64,000 nucleotides of DNA from Haliclystus octoradiatus. Taxonomy: Eukaryota; Cnidaria; Staurozoa; Stauromedusae; Haliclystidae. The stretch lies in NCBI GenBank assembly GCA_916610825.1, contig OU744446.1:30022445-30086444 (forward strand), read 5' to 3'. The notes beneath the pieces were generated by a model, which was not told where the DNA came from, did no database searches, and saw only the letters and a list, made by a program, of their open reading frames with translations. Of the stretch, positions 53,275 to 62,514 are shown piece by piece. Numbering within the stretch: position 1 is the stretch's first letter; the number at the start of each line of letters is the position of its first letter. Made by a program: the position numbers and the translations under genes.

Positions 53275-55854
53275 ATGTCACTAACTTGCAATAGCTTTGT
53301 ATGTACATTATGTGGTCATTCAGAAGACACATTTTCTAAACTTCTAAGGCATATTTCTGTGTCACACAACAATTTGAGTGATAGGAATATTGCATGTGGA
53401 ATTGACTACTGTAATAAAACTTTTCAAACTGTCAATGCATTTAGACAGCATGGCTATAGAAGTCATACTAACGCTGTTAAAAAAGGTCCACAACTTATAA
53501 ATTCTCCTCTAGCAACGATCAGCAGTAGTCCTACCACAGAGTATGATAAGGATGATGCCCTACTGTATGATGATAGTGAATATCAACCCATTATTTCAAA
53601 TTCCTCATTAAGGCCTTTGGATGAAAATCCTTCAGTTTCTTTCCTTCCGGAAAGTTCTGATACTCTTACAAACAATCCTTCAAGTCAAATTAACTCTTTT
53701 CAAAACACATTTTGCCAACTTGTTAGCAAATTATTTGTAAATGCGCGTGAGAAAAATCTGCTACCGGATTCAACATCTAAAAGACTTTTTGATAACTTCC
53801 GACTGATGTTTGATTTATATCACAATGAATTAATGTCTCTATGGCAGCTTTCTTTAAGTGACCATGGTCTTCCTATTAATCAAGATTATTCTGAATTGTT
53901 TAACACAGAAGAATTTATTTCTTCCATTTTTAATAATATTTCAACACCCTCAAATGTCCAGCGCTATATCAAAGAGAATATGCCTTACGTCCCACCATTT
54001 TCCAAGTTAGTAACTGATACCAGTGGGAACACATGTAAATTACAGTATGTATCTGTACGCTCTATTTTAGAATTAGTTTTGAGTATTGATAGCATATTTT
54101 CCGAAGCAAACAATTACTTGCATAATTTTCAATGCTCAGATCAATACTTTTGTGATTTTTTTGATGGTGAAGAATTTGCCAAACGGACAAGTCATGCTGG
54201 AGATTGCATTGTTCTTCCTCTTGTATTTTATACGGATGAGTTTGAGGTTTGTAATCCGATTGGCAGTAGTAAGGGTAAATGCAAGCTTGCTGCTGTCTAT
54301 TTCCAGTTAGGATTCCTTCCACCTCACTTACGCCATCAACGTTGTCTTACTTTTCTGTCTTGTCTATGTCTTGACAAGGATAGAAAATTATTAGGTTATA
54401 GTACAATTTTAGAATGTCTATTGCAAGAAATGTGTGAATTCTCATCAAAACCTATAATTGTTGAGAATACAAAATTTCTACCTAGGTTTTTTTTTCTCAG
54501 TAGTGATAACCTTAGTGCTCATGGTCTTGGAGGTTTCCAAGGCTCTTTTAGTTCAGGCAAAGTATGTCGCTTTTGCATGATTTCTTACGCTGATATCTCT
54601 ACTATCAAATATTTCAACACTGATAAACTCAAGTTGAGGAACACTGCAAAACATAATTTACATATAATGAAATCAAAAGGAGTAGAAAATATGTGTGCTA
54701 TCACTGGAGTTGTTTCTTCCTCTTGTTTATTGCAGTTAGGTACATCTGACCCGACTTTTGATATTCTGAAATCTCTTCCTCCTGATATCATGCATGATTT
54801 TTTGGAAGGAGTTGTACCCATTGTTGTATCAGTAGTTATTGATAATTTTATTAGAAAAAAAGAAACAACAATGGAAATTGTTAATGCAGAGATTATTGCT
54901 TTTTCAAAAATTAGTCATTTTACTGATTTAAACATTTTTAACATTTTATTAACTAGAAAACATATAAAAAATAGGAGATTTCCTGGAACTGCTTCCCAGA
55001 AGTGGTTTTTGATAACATATTTGCCATACATTTTGTGTCCCTTTGTTGGAAATAAAAATAGCATTGCTTGGCGCGCTTTAATAAAATGTAGAGAGTTATC
55101 AGATATTTTACTTTCTCATTCTATTGATAAAGATGCTATTGTATATTTGCGTGTGATAATCCATGAATTGCTTGGCCTTCTAAGAATTCTTTCTCCAGTT
55201 TGCCTCACACCAAAATGTCACTTCATGCTTCACTATCCAACTTTTATAACATTTTATGGCCCACCGCGACTTTTTTGGACGATGCGATTTGAAGGAATGC
55301 ATCAATACTTCAAGCGCATAGCTAGACAAACTCAAAACTTCCGAAATATTGCGCTAACACTAGCTCGTCGTTTCCAAAATAACGTGGCAGCTGCTCTTTC
55401 TGATTTTGAAGTATCATGTGATGTTGAGGTTGGTCCTGGAAAATTAATTCTGCGAACAGATATAAGTCAAAATCTATGTGATGAGATTGTAATCGCACTT
55501 GATTTATCTCTTTTTGACAATTATTCCACTGCTCTTTCTGTTTCTTGGATTAAAATGAAGGGATATAAATACCAGGTTAACTGTACTGTGGTTTGTGGTA
55601 TGTGTGAGGAATGGGATCTTCCAACATTTATGAAAGTTGATCATATTTTCAATATTCATGATGAATGGATACTATGTGGTGTTGCCTACCACACAATAAA
55701 TTTTGATGAGAACTCTTGGTCTTATGTTTGTCAAGAAACTGGAAGGGTAATCGTTGTGTCAATTAATAATTTATATCAAAATAGACCACAAACTATGTAT
55801 ATTAGAGATGGTAAAAGCCATGCCATACTGCCATATCAAATTACAAAATGTTGA
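53275..55854 (+). CDS. TNP2-like CACTA transposase with N-terminal C2H2 fingers, 859 aa
   Basis: Catalyses cut-and-paste movement of the element; acts in the nucleus by binding the ends. Single uninterrupted exon; the ATG at 53275 follows an acceptor-like site and is the first in frame. Residues about 9-33 form a C2H2 finger (CTLCGHSEDTFSKLLRHISVSH) written here by its cysteine and histidine ends; residues 40-66 form a second, looser one (CGIDYC...HGYRSH). About 411-436 reads DNLSAHGLGGF then SSGKVCRFC, about 501-513 PPDIMHDFLEGV, and about 648-690 HFMLHYP, FYGPPRLFWTMRFEGMHQYF and NFRNIAL. These blocks, in this order, are those of the animal TNP2/Transposase_21-type proteins. No stop or frameshift is present, and length is as expected. 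A cellular zinc-finger gene is excluded by the flanking TIRs. Confidence 0.9.
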   Translation: MSLTCNSFVCTLCGHSEDTFSKLLRHISVSHNNLSDRNIACGIDYCNKTFQTVNAFRQHGYRSHTNAVKKGPQLINSPLATISSSPTTEYDKDDALLYDDSEYQPIISNSSLRPLDENPSVSFLPESSDTLTNNPSSQINSFQNTFCQLVSKLFVNAREKNLLPDSTSKRLFDNFRLMFDLYHNELMSLWQLSLSDHGLPINQDYSELFNTEEFISSIFNNISTPSNVQRYIKENMPYVPPFSKLVTDTSGNTCKLQYVSVRSILELVLSIDSIFSEANNYLHNFQCSDQYFCDFFDGEEFAKRTSHAGDCIVLPLVFYTDEFEVCNPIGSSKGKCKLAAVYFQLGFLPPHLRHQRCLTFLSCLCLDKDRKLLGYSTILECLLQEMCEFSSKPIIVENTKFLPRFFFLSSDNLSAHGLGGFQGSFSSGKVCRFCMISYADISTIKYFNTDKLKLRNTAKHNLHIMKSKGVENMCAITGVVSSSCLLQLGTSDPTFDILKSLPPDIMHDFLEGVVPIVVSVVIDNFIRKKETTMEIVNAEIIAFSKISHFTDLNIFNILLTRKHIKNRRFPGTASQKWFLITYLPYILCPFVGNKNSIAWRALIKCRELSDILLSHSIDKDAIVYLRVIIHELLGLLRILSPVCLTPKCHFMLHYPTFITFYGPPRLFWTMRFEGMHQYFKRIARQTQNFRNIALTLARRFQNNVAAALSDFEVSCDVEVGPGKLILRTDISQNLCDEIVIALDLSLFDNYSTALSVSWIKMKGYKYQVNCTVVCGMCEEWDLPTFMKVDHIFNIHDEWILCGVAYHTINFDENSWSYVCQETGRVIVVSINNLYQNRPQTMYIRDGKSHAILPYQITKC

Positions 55855-57236
55855 CGTTTCAAATAGTCATTTTTTTCTGTTTGCCAATCAATGATGACAA
55901 AAAACAAATGTTGAATAACTATAAATTTAAATATAGACTAATAAATATAGGTGATTGGTCACACTAGCAATATTGCTGTTTATAAATAGACAGTAGTAGC
56001 AGACGTAAATACATGAGTAAGAAGAAACGATTCTTAGTAAAAATTAACACACTTATTCTATTTTACTGTTGTTTCTAGTTAGTTAAGTAGGAGCCTATAC
56101 TGTACAATTGCATATTTGTCATGCATTGCAAATCAGAAGCTTGATGTAATGTTATAAAGTTTTATAATCATTAATCATATAGGCTACATTGACTGTTTTG
56201 ACTTTTCCATGCTTTGTTAATTAAATGTTCATCAAAGTAGACCACAAACATGTATCTTGGAGATGGTCAATGGTAGGCCTATGTCCTATACTACCACACC
56301 TAATTCCAATTTTACAAAATATTTTGACGTTTTGAGTAATAGCATTTTCTGTAGGCCTAATCATTAATGACAATAATGAATGTTGAATAACTTGGAACAT
56401 TTTAATAATATTATAATTAATAAAATATTCACTTAAGAATGGCACAAGAAAATGTGTTGAAACGTTGTGAGAAATTAGTTGTGTAAATATTCTGTGTTAA
56501 ATTTTAATAGAGACTAACAATTATAAGTGCTTGACACTAGCAATATTTCTGTTTATAAATAGACAGTAATAGCAGACGTAAATTTGAGTAAGAAGGAACG
56601 ATTCTTATTAAAAATAAACACACTCTGACTGTCAATACACAATCGCCAAACAGTGAATCTAATTTTTATATAAATAACTGTATCTCTTAGAAAGCAAATA
56701 TCTTTAAATAACAATGCTTTTTACATCTCCTTCATGGTTGAATTTTATTTTACTGTTGTTTCTAGCTAGTAGTTAAGTAGGAGCCTATACTGTACAATTA
56801 CATATTTGTCATGCATTGCAAATCAGAATGTAATGTTATAAAGTTTTATAATCATTAATCATATACATTGACTGTTTTGACTGTTCCATGCTTTGTTAAT
56901 TAAATGTTCATCAAAGTAGACCACAAACATGTATCTTGGAGATGGTCAATGGTAGGCCTATGTCCTATACTACCACACCTAATTCCAATTTTACAAAATA
57001 TTTTGATGGTTTGAGTAATAGCATTTTCTGTGGGCCAATCATTAATGACAATAATGAATGTTGAATAACTTGAACATTTCAAGAGAGACTAAGAATTTTA
57101 AGTGCTTGACACTTAGCAATATTGCAGTTGATGTATAGACAATAATAGCAGACGTAAATATGAGTAAGAAAAAACCATTCATAGTAAAAATACACACACT
57201 TTGACTGTCAATACACAATCAACAGACAGTGGACAT
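55775..57236. repeat. Triplicated transposase 3' end
   Basis: The end of the transposase frame and its 3' flank (from AGACCACAAAC, 55783) recur at 56239 and 56918, each followed by the same downstream sequence (TGTTGAATAACT, TTGACTGTTTTGAC and others). Copies 2 and 3 are more alike to each other than to copy 1 and no longer code. Spacings are about 456 and 679 bp; copy 2 carries extra sequence. Confidence 0.85.
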
Positions 57237-57309
57237 TATTTAATAATATTTTAATGTAATATAAATTCGAAATATAGTTTCTATTGATGATGTATTCTTC
57301 TTTTCAGCC

Positions 57310-60300
57310 ATGCCTCTTCATAAAAGAATTCCTGTCTGGCGCCTTCGAAATCCTGATTTAAGAAAATTTGCACAGACTAGTAGCTATGGCTCCTTTTTAG
57401 ATGATGGTAAGATAGATGTCAATGGGTTGACATTTACTAGTTTGTTCATAGCTGGTTATGTTTACAATTTCTTATTATCCTGACCTCAATATCTGTATAT
57501 TATCGGTATTGTAGGCTCCACTTTTTATCAAGAGATTGTATTTTAAGTCTAAAATTCTTAACATGAGACTTATGTGGAGTAGACACCATATCAGAATTAA
57601 GAAAACGATATCCTTATCTGTAGGCAGGTGCTCTATATACACAGTATTTATTCAGTAGAATGCTGTTTCTTGTATATTTTAATATGCTATGTAGAAGTGA
57701 CTGCTATACAACATATTGTACTGAACTGTATTGTCAATACAGGTCTATGCGTGATGTATTCTATGGTCTAACTTGCTGCTAATATTTCACATAATTGAAA
57801 ACTGTAGGATACTTGTTTTACTGAATTTAATGGTAGACTATTTAAACATTGATATTTTGAAGTTATCAACAAATTTAATCTGGATTGCGCCCCTACTGAT
57901 CTGAAGTTGTTCACTACTGGCGTCAAACCTACTGAAATAGAAGAAGAGGATTTTGATGATATGATGGATGTTGTAGATGAGATGATATTCAAATGCACTG
58001 ATGACGACTCTCCTAGCAATTCACAACAGTAAGTATTAATGGCTGTTATTGATTGATAGAGGACTTAGAGGCCTAGGCCTACTACTGTGCATCATGTCTT
58101 TGTGCCTACTGTGCATCATCATGCCTACGGCTGTCATTAATGCTGGTCCAAGCGCTCATCTAACTTATTTGTTGCTATTCACAGACAAGCAAGGGAGTTA
58201 TCACCCCCTCAAGTTCAAGGAGAAGTTAGTGAAGATTCCCTTTTGAATGCCAGTAACCAACTACCAAGGTAGATTGCCAATATTCTCCTTGAACATGTCT
58301 ACATGTCAAATACATGTTGCAATTCCTTCACCGTTTTAGTTCAATTACTCTCACTTTCAGATCAATATCCACTCCTGTAATTGTTGCCAGTGTACAGGAA
58401 CCATCATCTGATCCGAATTCATCAGATGAACCGATCCAACAGAGGTGCCCCGTTTATCATTATTTACAATAATAATTAATCACAAATTTGATAGCTATTC
58501 GTTTCACTGACTTTCAAGTTTGTCTGATCTTATTTATTTGATCAATGTAGATTTCCACTTGTTTACAAGTTACCTGTGTTCCAAGAAGAAGTGATCCAAG
58601 CACTGTCATCAAAGTCACCTCTGATTAAACTCGACCACGGTGTAACTGGTAGCATCATCAAACGCTTGAGAGATGATATAATTAGACTCCGTTGTGGGGA
58701 TCCGTAAGTAGGATTTTTACTTCTGCAATATCATGTATTTATATAATTTTGCAGCGCAACTTCATTTCCTTTGTTCTACAGGAAACCTACTGCAAATCAG
58801 TACAAGCAAGTTTGCCATGCACTAATCAGAAAGTACCCATTCCTTGCAGATGATTCTTCTTCTGGGAACGGAATGTAAGTATTATACCTGTAGTCTTTTC
58901 TGTTTGTAGAAAGTAGTTCTAAGAAATGGGTAGAAGAAGGCACATTATGTTTTATTGAGATTTTATCAAAAAAGACTTTATTGGCTGCATAACCCCTTTG
59001 AAAATGTTCATCAGTTCATGAGTGTGAATTTTCAAATTTTCATTCAATATTTCAATGAACAGTTCAGGAAAGTTCATGAAGAATTCAGACATTGTTCATG
59101 AACTGTGCATGAACTGTTCATAAACGTTCATCAACCGCTCAATTAGCTAATCATAATGTTCAATAGGTTCTTGTTTCTTCTTTGAACTGTTCTCTGTCTT
59201 CTGTTATAGAACTTTGTTTAGGGAGAAGCTGAAGAGATGTTTTAAAACATACAGAACAAATAACCCGTCTCCAGAATTAGAAGAACAGAAAGAAAAGTAT
59301 GGCAAGTCCTCAGTTGGTCTTAAGAGACCTGCATCGAAACTGGCTCTTTCATCTAAACCAGTAAAGTGTGCTGTCATCCAGGTAATTTATACAATCAAAT
59401 ATTTTCATTCTGAAGCAAGCTGAACTTTGACAATAACCTGATAATATCTTTATGTTGTTCCTATAGGTAGAAACAACAGAGCCTATCCCTGAAGAAGATA
59501 CTCATGACGTAACATTTAGGATGGAGCATGAAACGTCTAAACAGCTTCCTGACAAATTTTTTATTTTCAAAATTCTTAAAGACTGCAGATCGTTGAGGGC
59601 AAAGAGGGTTGCAGATCCCGACATTGACTTGGTTACTGAATTCAAGTTTTGGCCTTCTTTGAGAATTAAAGAAGTGGTAAGTATAGTAGGACAGCTATTT
59701 TTAACTATCCTAAGGCTCATATGGACTGCAGTGTTTGAGATTTTACCATGACTATTACATATTTACTGATTTGTTTCACAGGTATACATGGAAGGTATTG
59801 AAGTGATGAGAGCTGTCATTCAAAGTCATGAGCTTGAAGAAGCGGTGAACTGCCTTATGACTTCTGTTGCTGTCCATTTGCAGTCAAAGCTTGCCAGATA
59901 TGTGCAATACAATGAACTCGCTGTGAGATACAAATCAGGTTCGTTTATAGGAAACGTTAATCATTTAAACTTTCTAACTTCGTTATCACCGAATTTTTTG
60001 ATAATGTCAATCTCTATTTAACAGAACCTCTCCTCCTTGCCTATGTGTCATTGGCCATTTACTTCAGGGAACAGAAGGAGCACTTGATGTGCCTCGAGGA
60101 AGATTTCAATGTATCCACTGTAAGTTTTTATTGGATTCAATTTTTGATTATTATGGGATTGTCAAATAGGTAAATATGTTTCTTCATTGCAAACATTAAA
60201 ACCAAAACAGTTTTTTCCTTTCACCAAACTGTGATTTTAAATATTCTCCTATTAGCCATATATGCTATACATTGCTTGTCTATTGATGATGTATAATTAT

Positions 60301-60820
60301 AAGACTTGCAGTTTATGATGTTAACTCAAAGCTTTTATGTATTGCTATAGATAACTGATCTCATATAATTAATGAAGTTAACTTTTTAACAATATGAGAT
60401 TATCCTTATGATTGAATATAGGTAGGATCTGAAAAATCCTATCCAATCATATGTAGCATGTCAGCATTTACAACTTGACCACAGCAGTGCAGTATAAGGA
60501 ACCATGAAGACATAGTATTCCTCATTTTGAAATTGATTTTTATTGTTTTCTTTTAGGAAATGATATCCCGGCAACTCATTATACAACTTAATGTGGACAA
60601 GACATATTCACTACTACTAAACCATGAGGAGTTATTCTCTGGTATTCAAACAGCAGCTTCTGCAATAGCATTGCATCTTTGTATACCTTACATTTTAAAC
60701 GTGAAATATGGCTGTCCAAAGGCAACTGGAATGCTCCAAAGATATATTGGGGTAAAAACTCATTACAAGCCAGTATCGAGGTTGATGTCTCAGCTCAACT
60801 TGAAACAATTTGCTTCTTGA
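57310..60820 (+). CDS. CACTA second protein (SAMD3-like family), 524 aa, 11 exons
   Basis: Coding exons: 57310-57406, 57863-58028, 58185-58268, 58361-58444, 58551-58703, 58782-58874, 59210-59381, 59467-59676, 59782-59938, 60025-60119, 60557-60820. Phases join exactly, giving 524 residues plus a stop with no lesion. N-terminus (MPLHKRIPVWRLRNPDL) is followed by an acidic, Ser-rich region. The core, about 145-265, has FPLVYKLPVFQEEVIQAL, NQYKQVCHALIRKYPFL and FREKLKRCFKTYR, the pattern of proteins annotated in fish and cnidarians as sterile alpha motif domain-containing 3-like. C-terminal 250 residues are helical and conserved-looking (LPDKFFIFKI, DIDLVTEFKFWPSLRIKEV). In plant En/Spm a second product binds subterminal repeats and helps the transposase; the same role here is inference. 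A TTTTCAG acceptor at 57301-57307 suggests an upstream non-coding exon or cotranscription. Confidence 0.85.
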
Positions 60821-61457
60821 TTACTCATTGTGATTTGTGGAAATCAAGTTCTCACGTCCACAATGTAAGGTATACAAAGTTGTGAAGCTGTTATACCAGC
60901 TGTTCTTTGTATGGAATTGCATCTACTTTAACTACTTTTACCAATTCACTATATGGAACTTTAGTATCACTATATGGAACGTTAGTATCCTATATTATCG
61001 TATTTTTCCTCAGAATTATTCTGTTTTACCTACATACTCTACAACACTTATGAATAGGTTTAGAGTAAGAGTGTTCAGGTATGTTATTTCATAAGAACAC
61101 AGATTCAAAGCATGACATTTATAACGAATAATAACGAATTATGTCAAGTAATCAATAGTAAATTTACTTTTTAGTTTGTAACACATATCTTAAAAAGGCA
61201 ACTCAATTCTTTTGCAGGATTTGTCATTATGTAATGTTCAAGCAATAATATAATGTAATAATGTAATCAATACTCTGTAGATTAACATTTCATGATTTAT
61301 TCATTATATAACTCAACTTATTTAGATTTTCTATGATTCTCTTATCTTTTCTCAATGCTATTTCCCTGCCCTATCAACTGTCTCACGTGACTCTGACTGC
61401 TTGAGGCTAACAAATTCTCAATACGGAACCTATATAGAGCTAAACAGCACCTGTACC

Positions 61458-61565
61458 TTTTTTGGTACCTTTCGGCAAAGGTACCGAATTCGGTACCCCC
61501 TGAAAAAAAAGGGAACCTATATAGTCACAAACCAGCGGTACCCTTTTTGGTACCTTTTTTGACAA
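61458..61565. repeat. Subterminal GGTACC repeats of the CACTA right end
   Basis: Five GGTACC palindromes within about 100 bp, including the larger palindrome GGTACCGAATTCGGTACC. Subterminal repeats in CACTA elements are transposase-accessory binding sites. The left end has only one GGTACC plus several GTACC/GGTTCC relatives. Confidence 0.7.
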
Positions 61566-61591
61566 CTTCAGTACCCTTTTTGCTAAGAGTG
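61566..61591 (-). repeat. Right terminal inverted repeat of the CACTA element
   Basis: Inverse of 52152-52177 with one mismatch, ending GCTAAGAGTG. Confidence 0.93.
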
Positions 61592-61672
61592 TAGTGACGT
61601 TGAAACTTGAATACTAATTTTGAGAAAAATCAATGTGATGCGTATGAGATTACGACAGTTTCGTTCTTTCAG

Positions 61673-61794
61673 GTCTTACTAAATATGCGGATGTGAAAGA
61701 TGTCCTTCCTTACTTCCTTCTGCGAGCACGTGACATTCTAGGAAATGCTATTACAAACTCGAAAAAATACATTCTAAAAGATAACTTTATTTGA
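61673..61794 (+). other. Orphan terminal-exon-like segment outside the CACTA element
   Basis: Preceded by a good acceptor (CGTTCTTTCAG). Phase 1 entry gives 40 open codons and a stop, including LTKYADVKDVLPYFLLRARD. It has protein-like composition, but no upstream exons were found and the family is not recognised. Confidence 0.35.
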
Positions 61795-61953
61795 TTTGGC
61801 ATAAGAATGTAAAGTTGTTTTGTTGACTTCTTTGACCTTCTTTTGACGACGACAACACACGTGACACAGAAATTTATGAATGACAATCCTGCAATGGGTT
61901 GCGATGGATCAAGTGCTGTTCCTTCCTTACGTCATTTTACTATTTTAAAAATA

Positions 61954-62160
61954 TGACGTCATCGTCCATATCTCTTTCCTGATTGGTCTAAAACATATGA
62001 CCAGATTTTGGGAATATCAGGACGCCAGCGTCAACAATATCTCTATGACAAAAGACATTGGACGTCCTCTAGAAAGAAAGTATGTCCGTAGACGTTTCAT
62101 TACAACGGCCTTTCTATCTTGCGTGCATCAAACTCGTGATCTTCCTCCTTCCGCCATTTT
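61954..62160 (+). promoter_or_regulatory. Possible TATA-less promoter: CRE, inverted CCAAT, YY1/ETS
   Basis: TGACGTCA (61954-61961), ATTGG (61982-61986) and CTTCCGCCATTTT (62148-62160) fall in the order and spacing common at housekeeping promoters. Inference from motifs only. Confidence 0.35.
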
Positions 62161-62177
62161 TGAGGGCGAAGCACACA

Positions 62178-62446
62178 CGATGAAATTGACCTGCTAGAAA
62201 ATGTATTTAGTCAGCTTATATCAACCCCAAAACAAAGATCATCAACATCAACAGGTGAATTAAAATCATGCACATTGCCACTATTATTTTTTAAGCAGTA
62301 AATACGAAACACGATTTTAATAGAATTTTGTATACTTCATTTTCCTTTATTTTAGATTTGCTACCGCGACCTGAGCAAGAGCAGGATAACATCAGCTGCT
62401 TCAAATCAACTCCCATAATAACATATTCAAGATTAATAGGTAAACT
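62178..62446 (+). other. Candidate exons upstream of the 202-bp array
   Basis: A segment ending in the donor CAACAG|GTGAAT (exon end 62251) and a second segment 62355-62446 (acceptor TTTTATTTTAG, donor GTAAAC) join in phase 1. The open frame includes DEIDLLENVFSQLISTPKQ and LLPRPEQEQDNIS. The first array unit would add NRSRQALRHAI and a stop. No in-frame ATG was found, and the family is unknown. Confidence 0.35.
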
Positions 62447-62514
62447 AAAATCAGGCATATCGCTACGATATGATTTAATTTTAGTTTTACTAATTTTATT
62501 TTCATTTTCTTCAG

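Larger units (their letters stand above)
52152..61591 (+). mobile_element. Complete CACTA/EnSpm DNA transposon, 9.44 kb
   Basis: The ends are inverted repeats of 26 bp with one mismatch, beginning CACTCTTAGCAAAAAGGGTA (left 52152-52177, right 61566-61591). The CACT terminus is the hallmark of the superfamily. TA lies directly outside both ends (52150-52151 and 61592-61593), so the target duplication is TA or is hidden in the inverted repeat. Inside are an 859-residue TNP2-like transposase and a second spliced gene, both in + orientation. Subterminal GGTACC motifs are clustered at the right end. The host locus is a MITE. Intact frames and near-perfect ends suggest recent insertion. Confidence 0.92.

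Noticed and set aside
53275-55854. Host C2H2 zinc-finger gene
   Set aside because: The protein carries TNP2-like transposase blocks and is enclosed by CACTA inverted repeats.
56221-57082. Two similar minus-strand frames (74 and 60 codons) as a gene pair
   Set aside because: They are antisense readings of the triplicated transposase 3' end.
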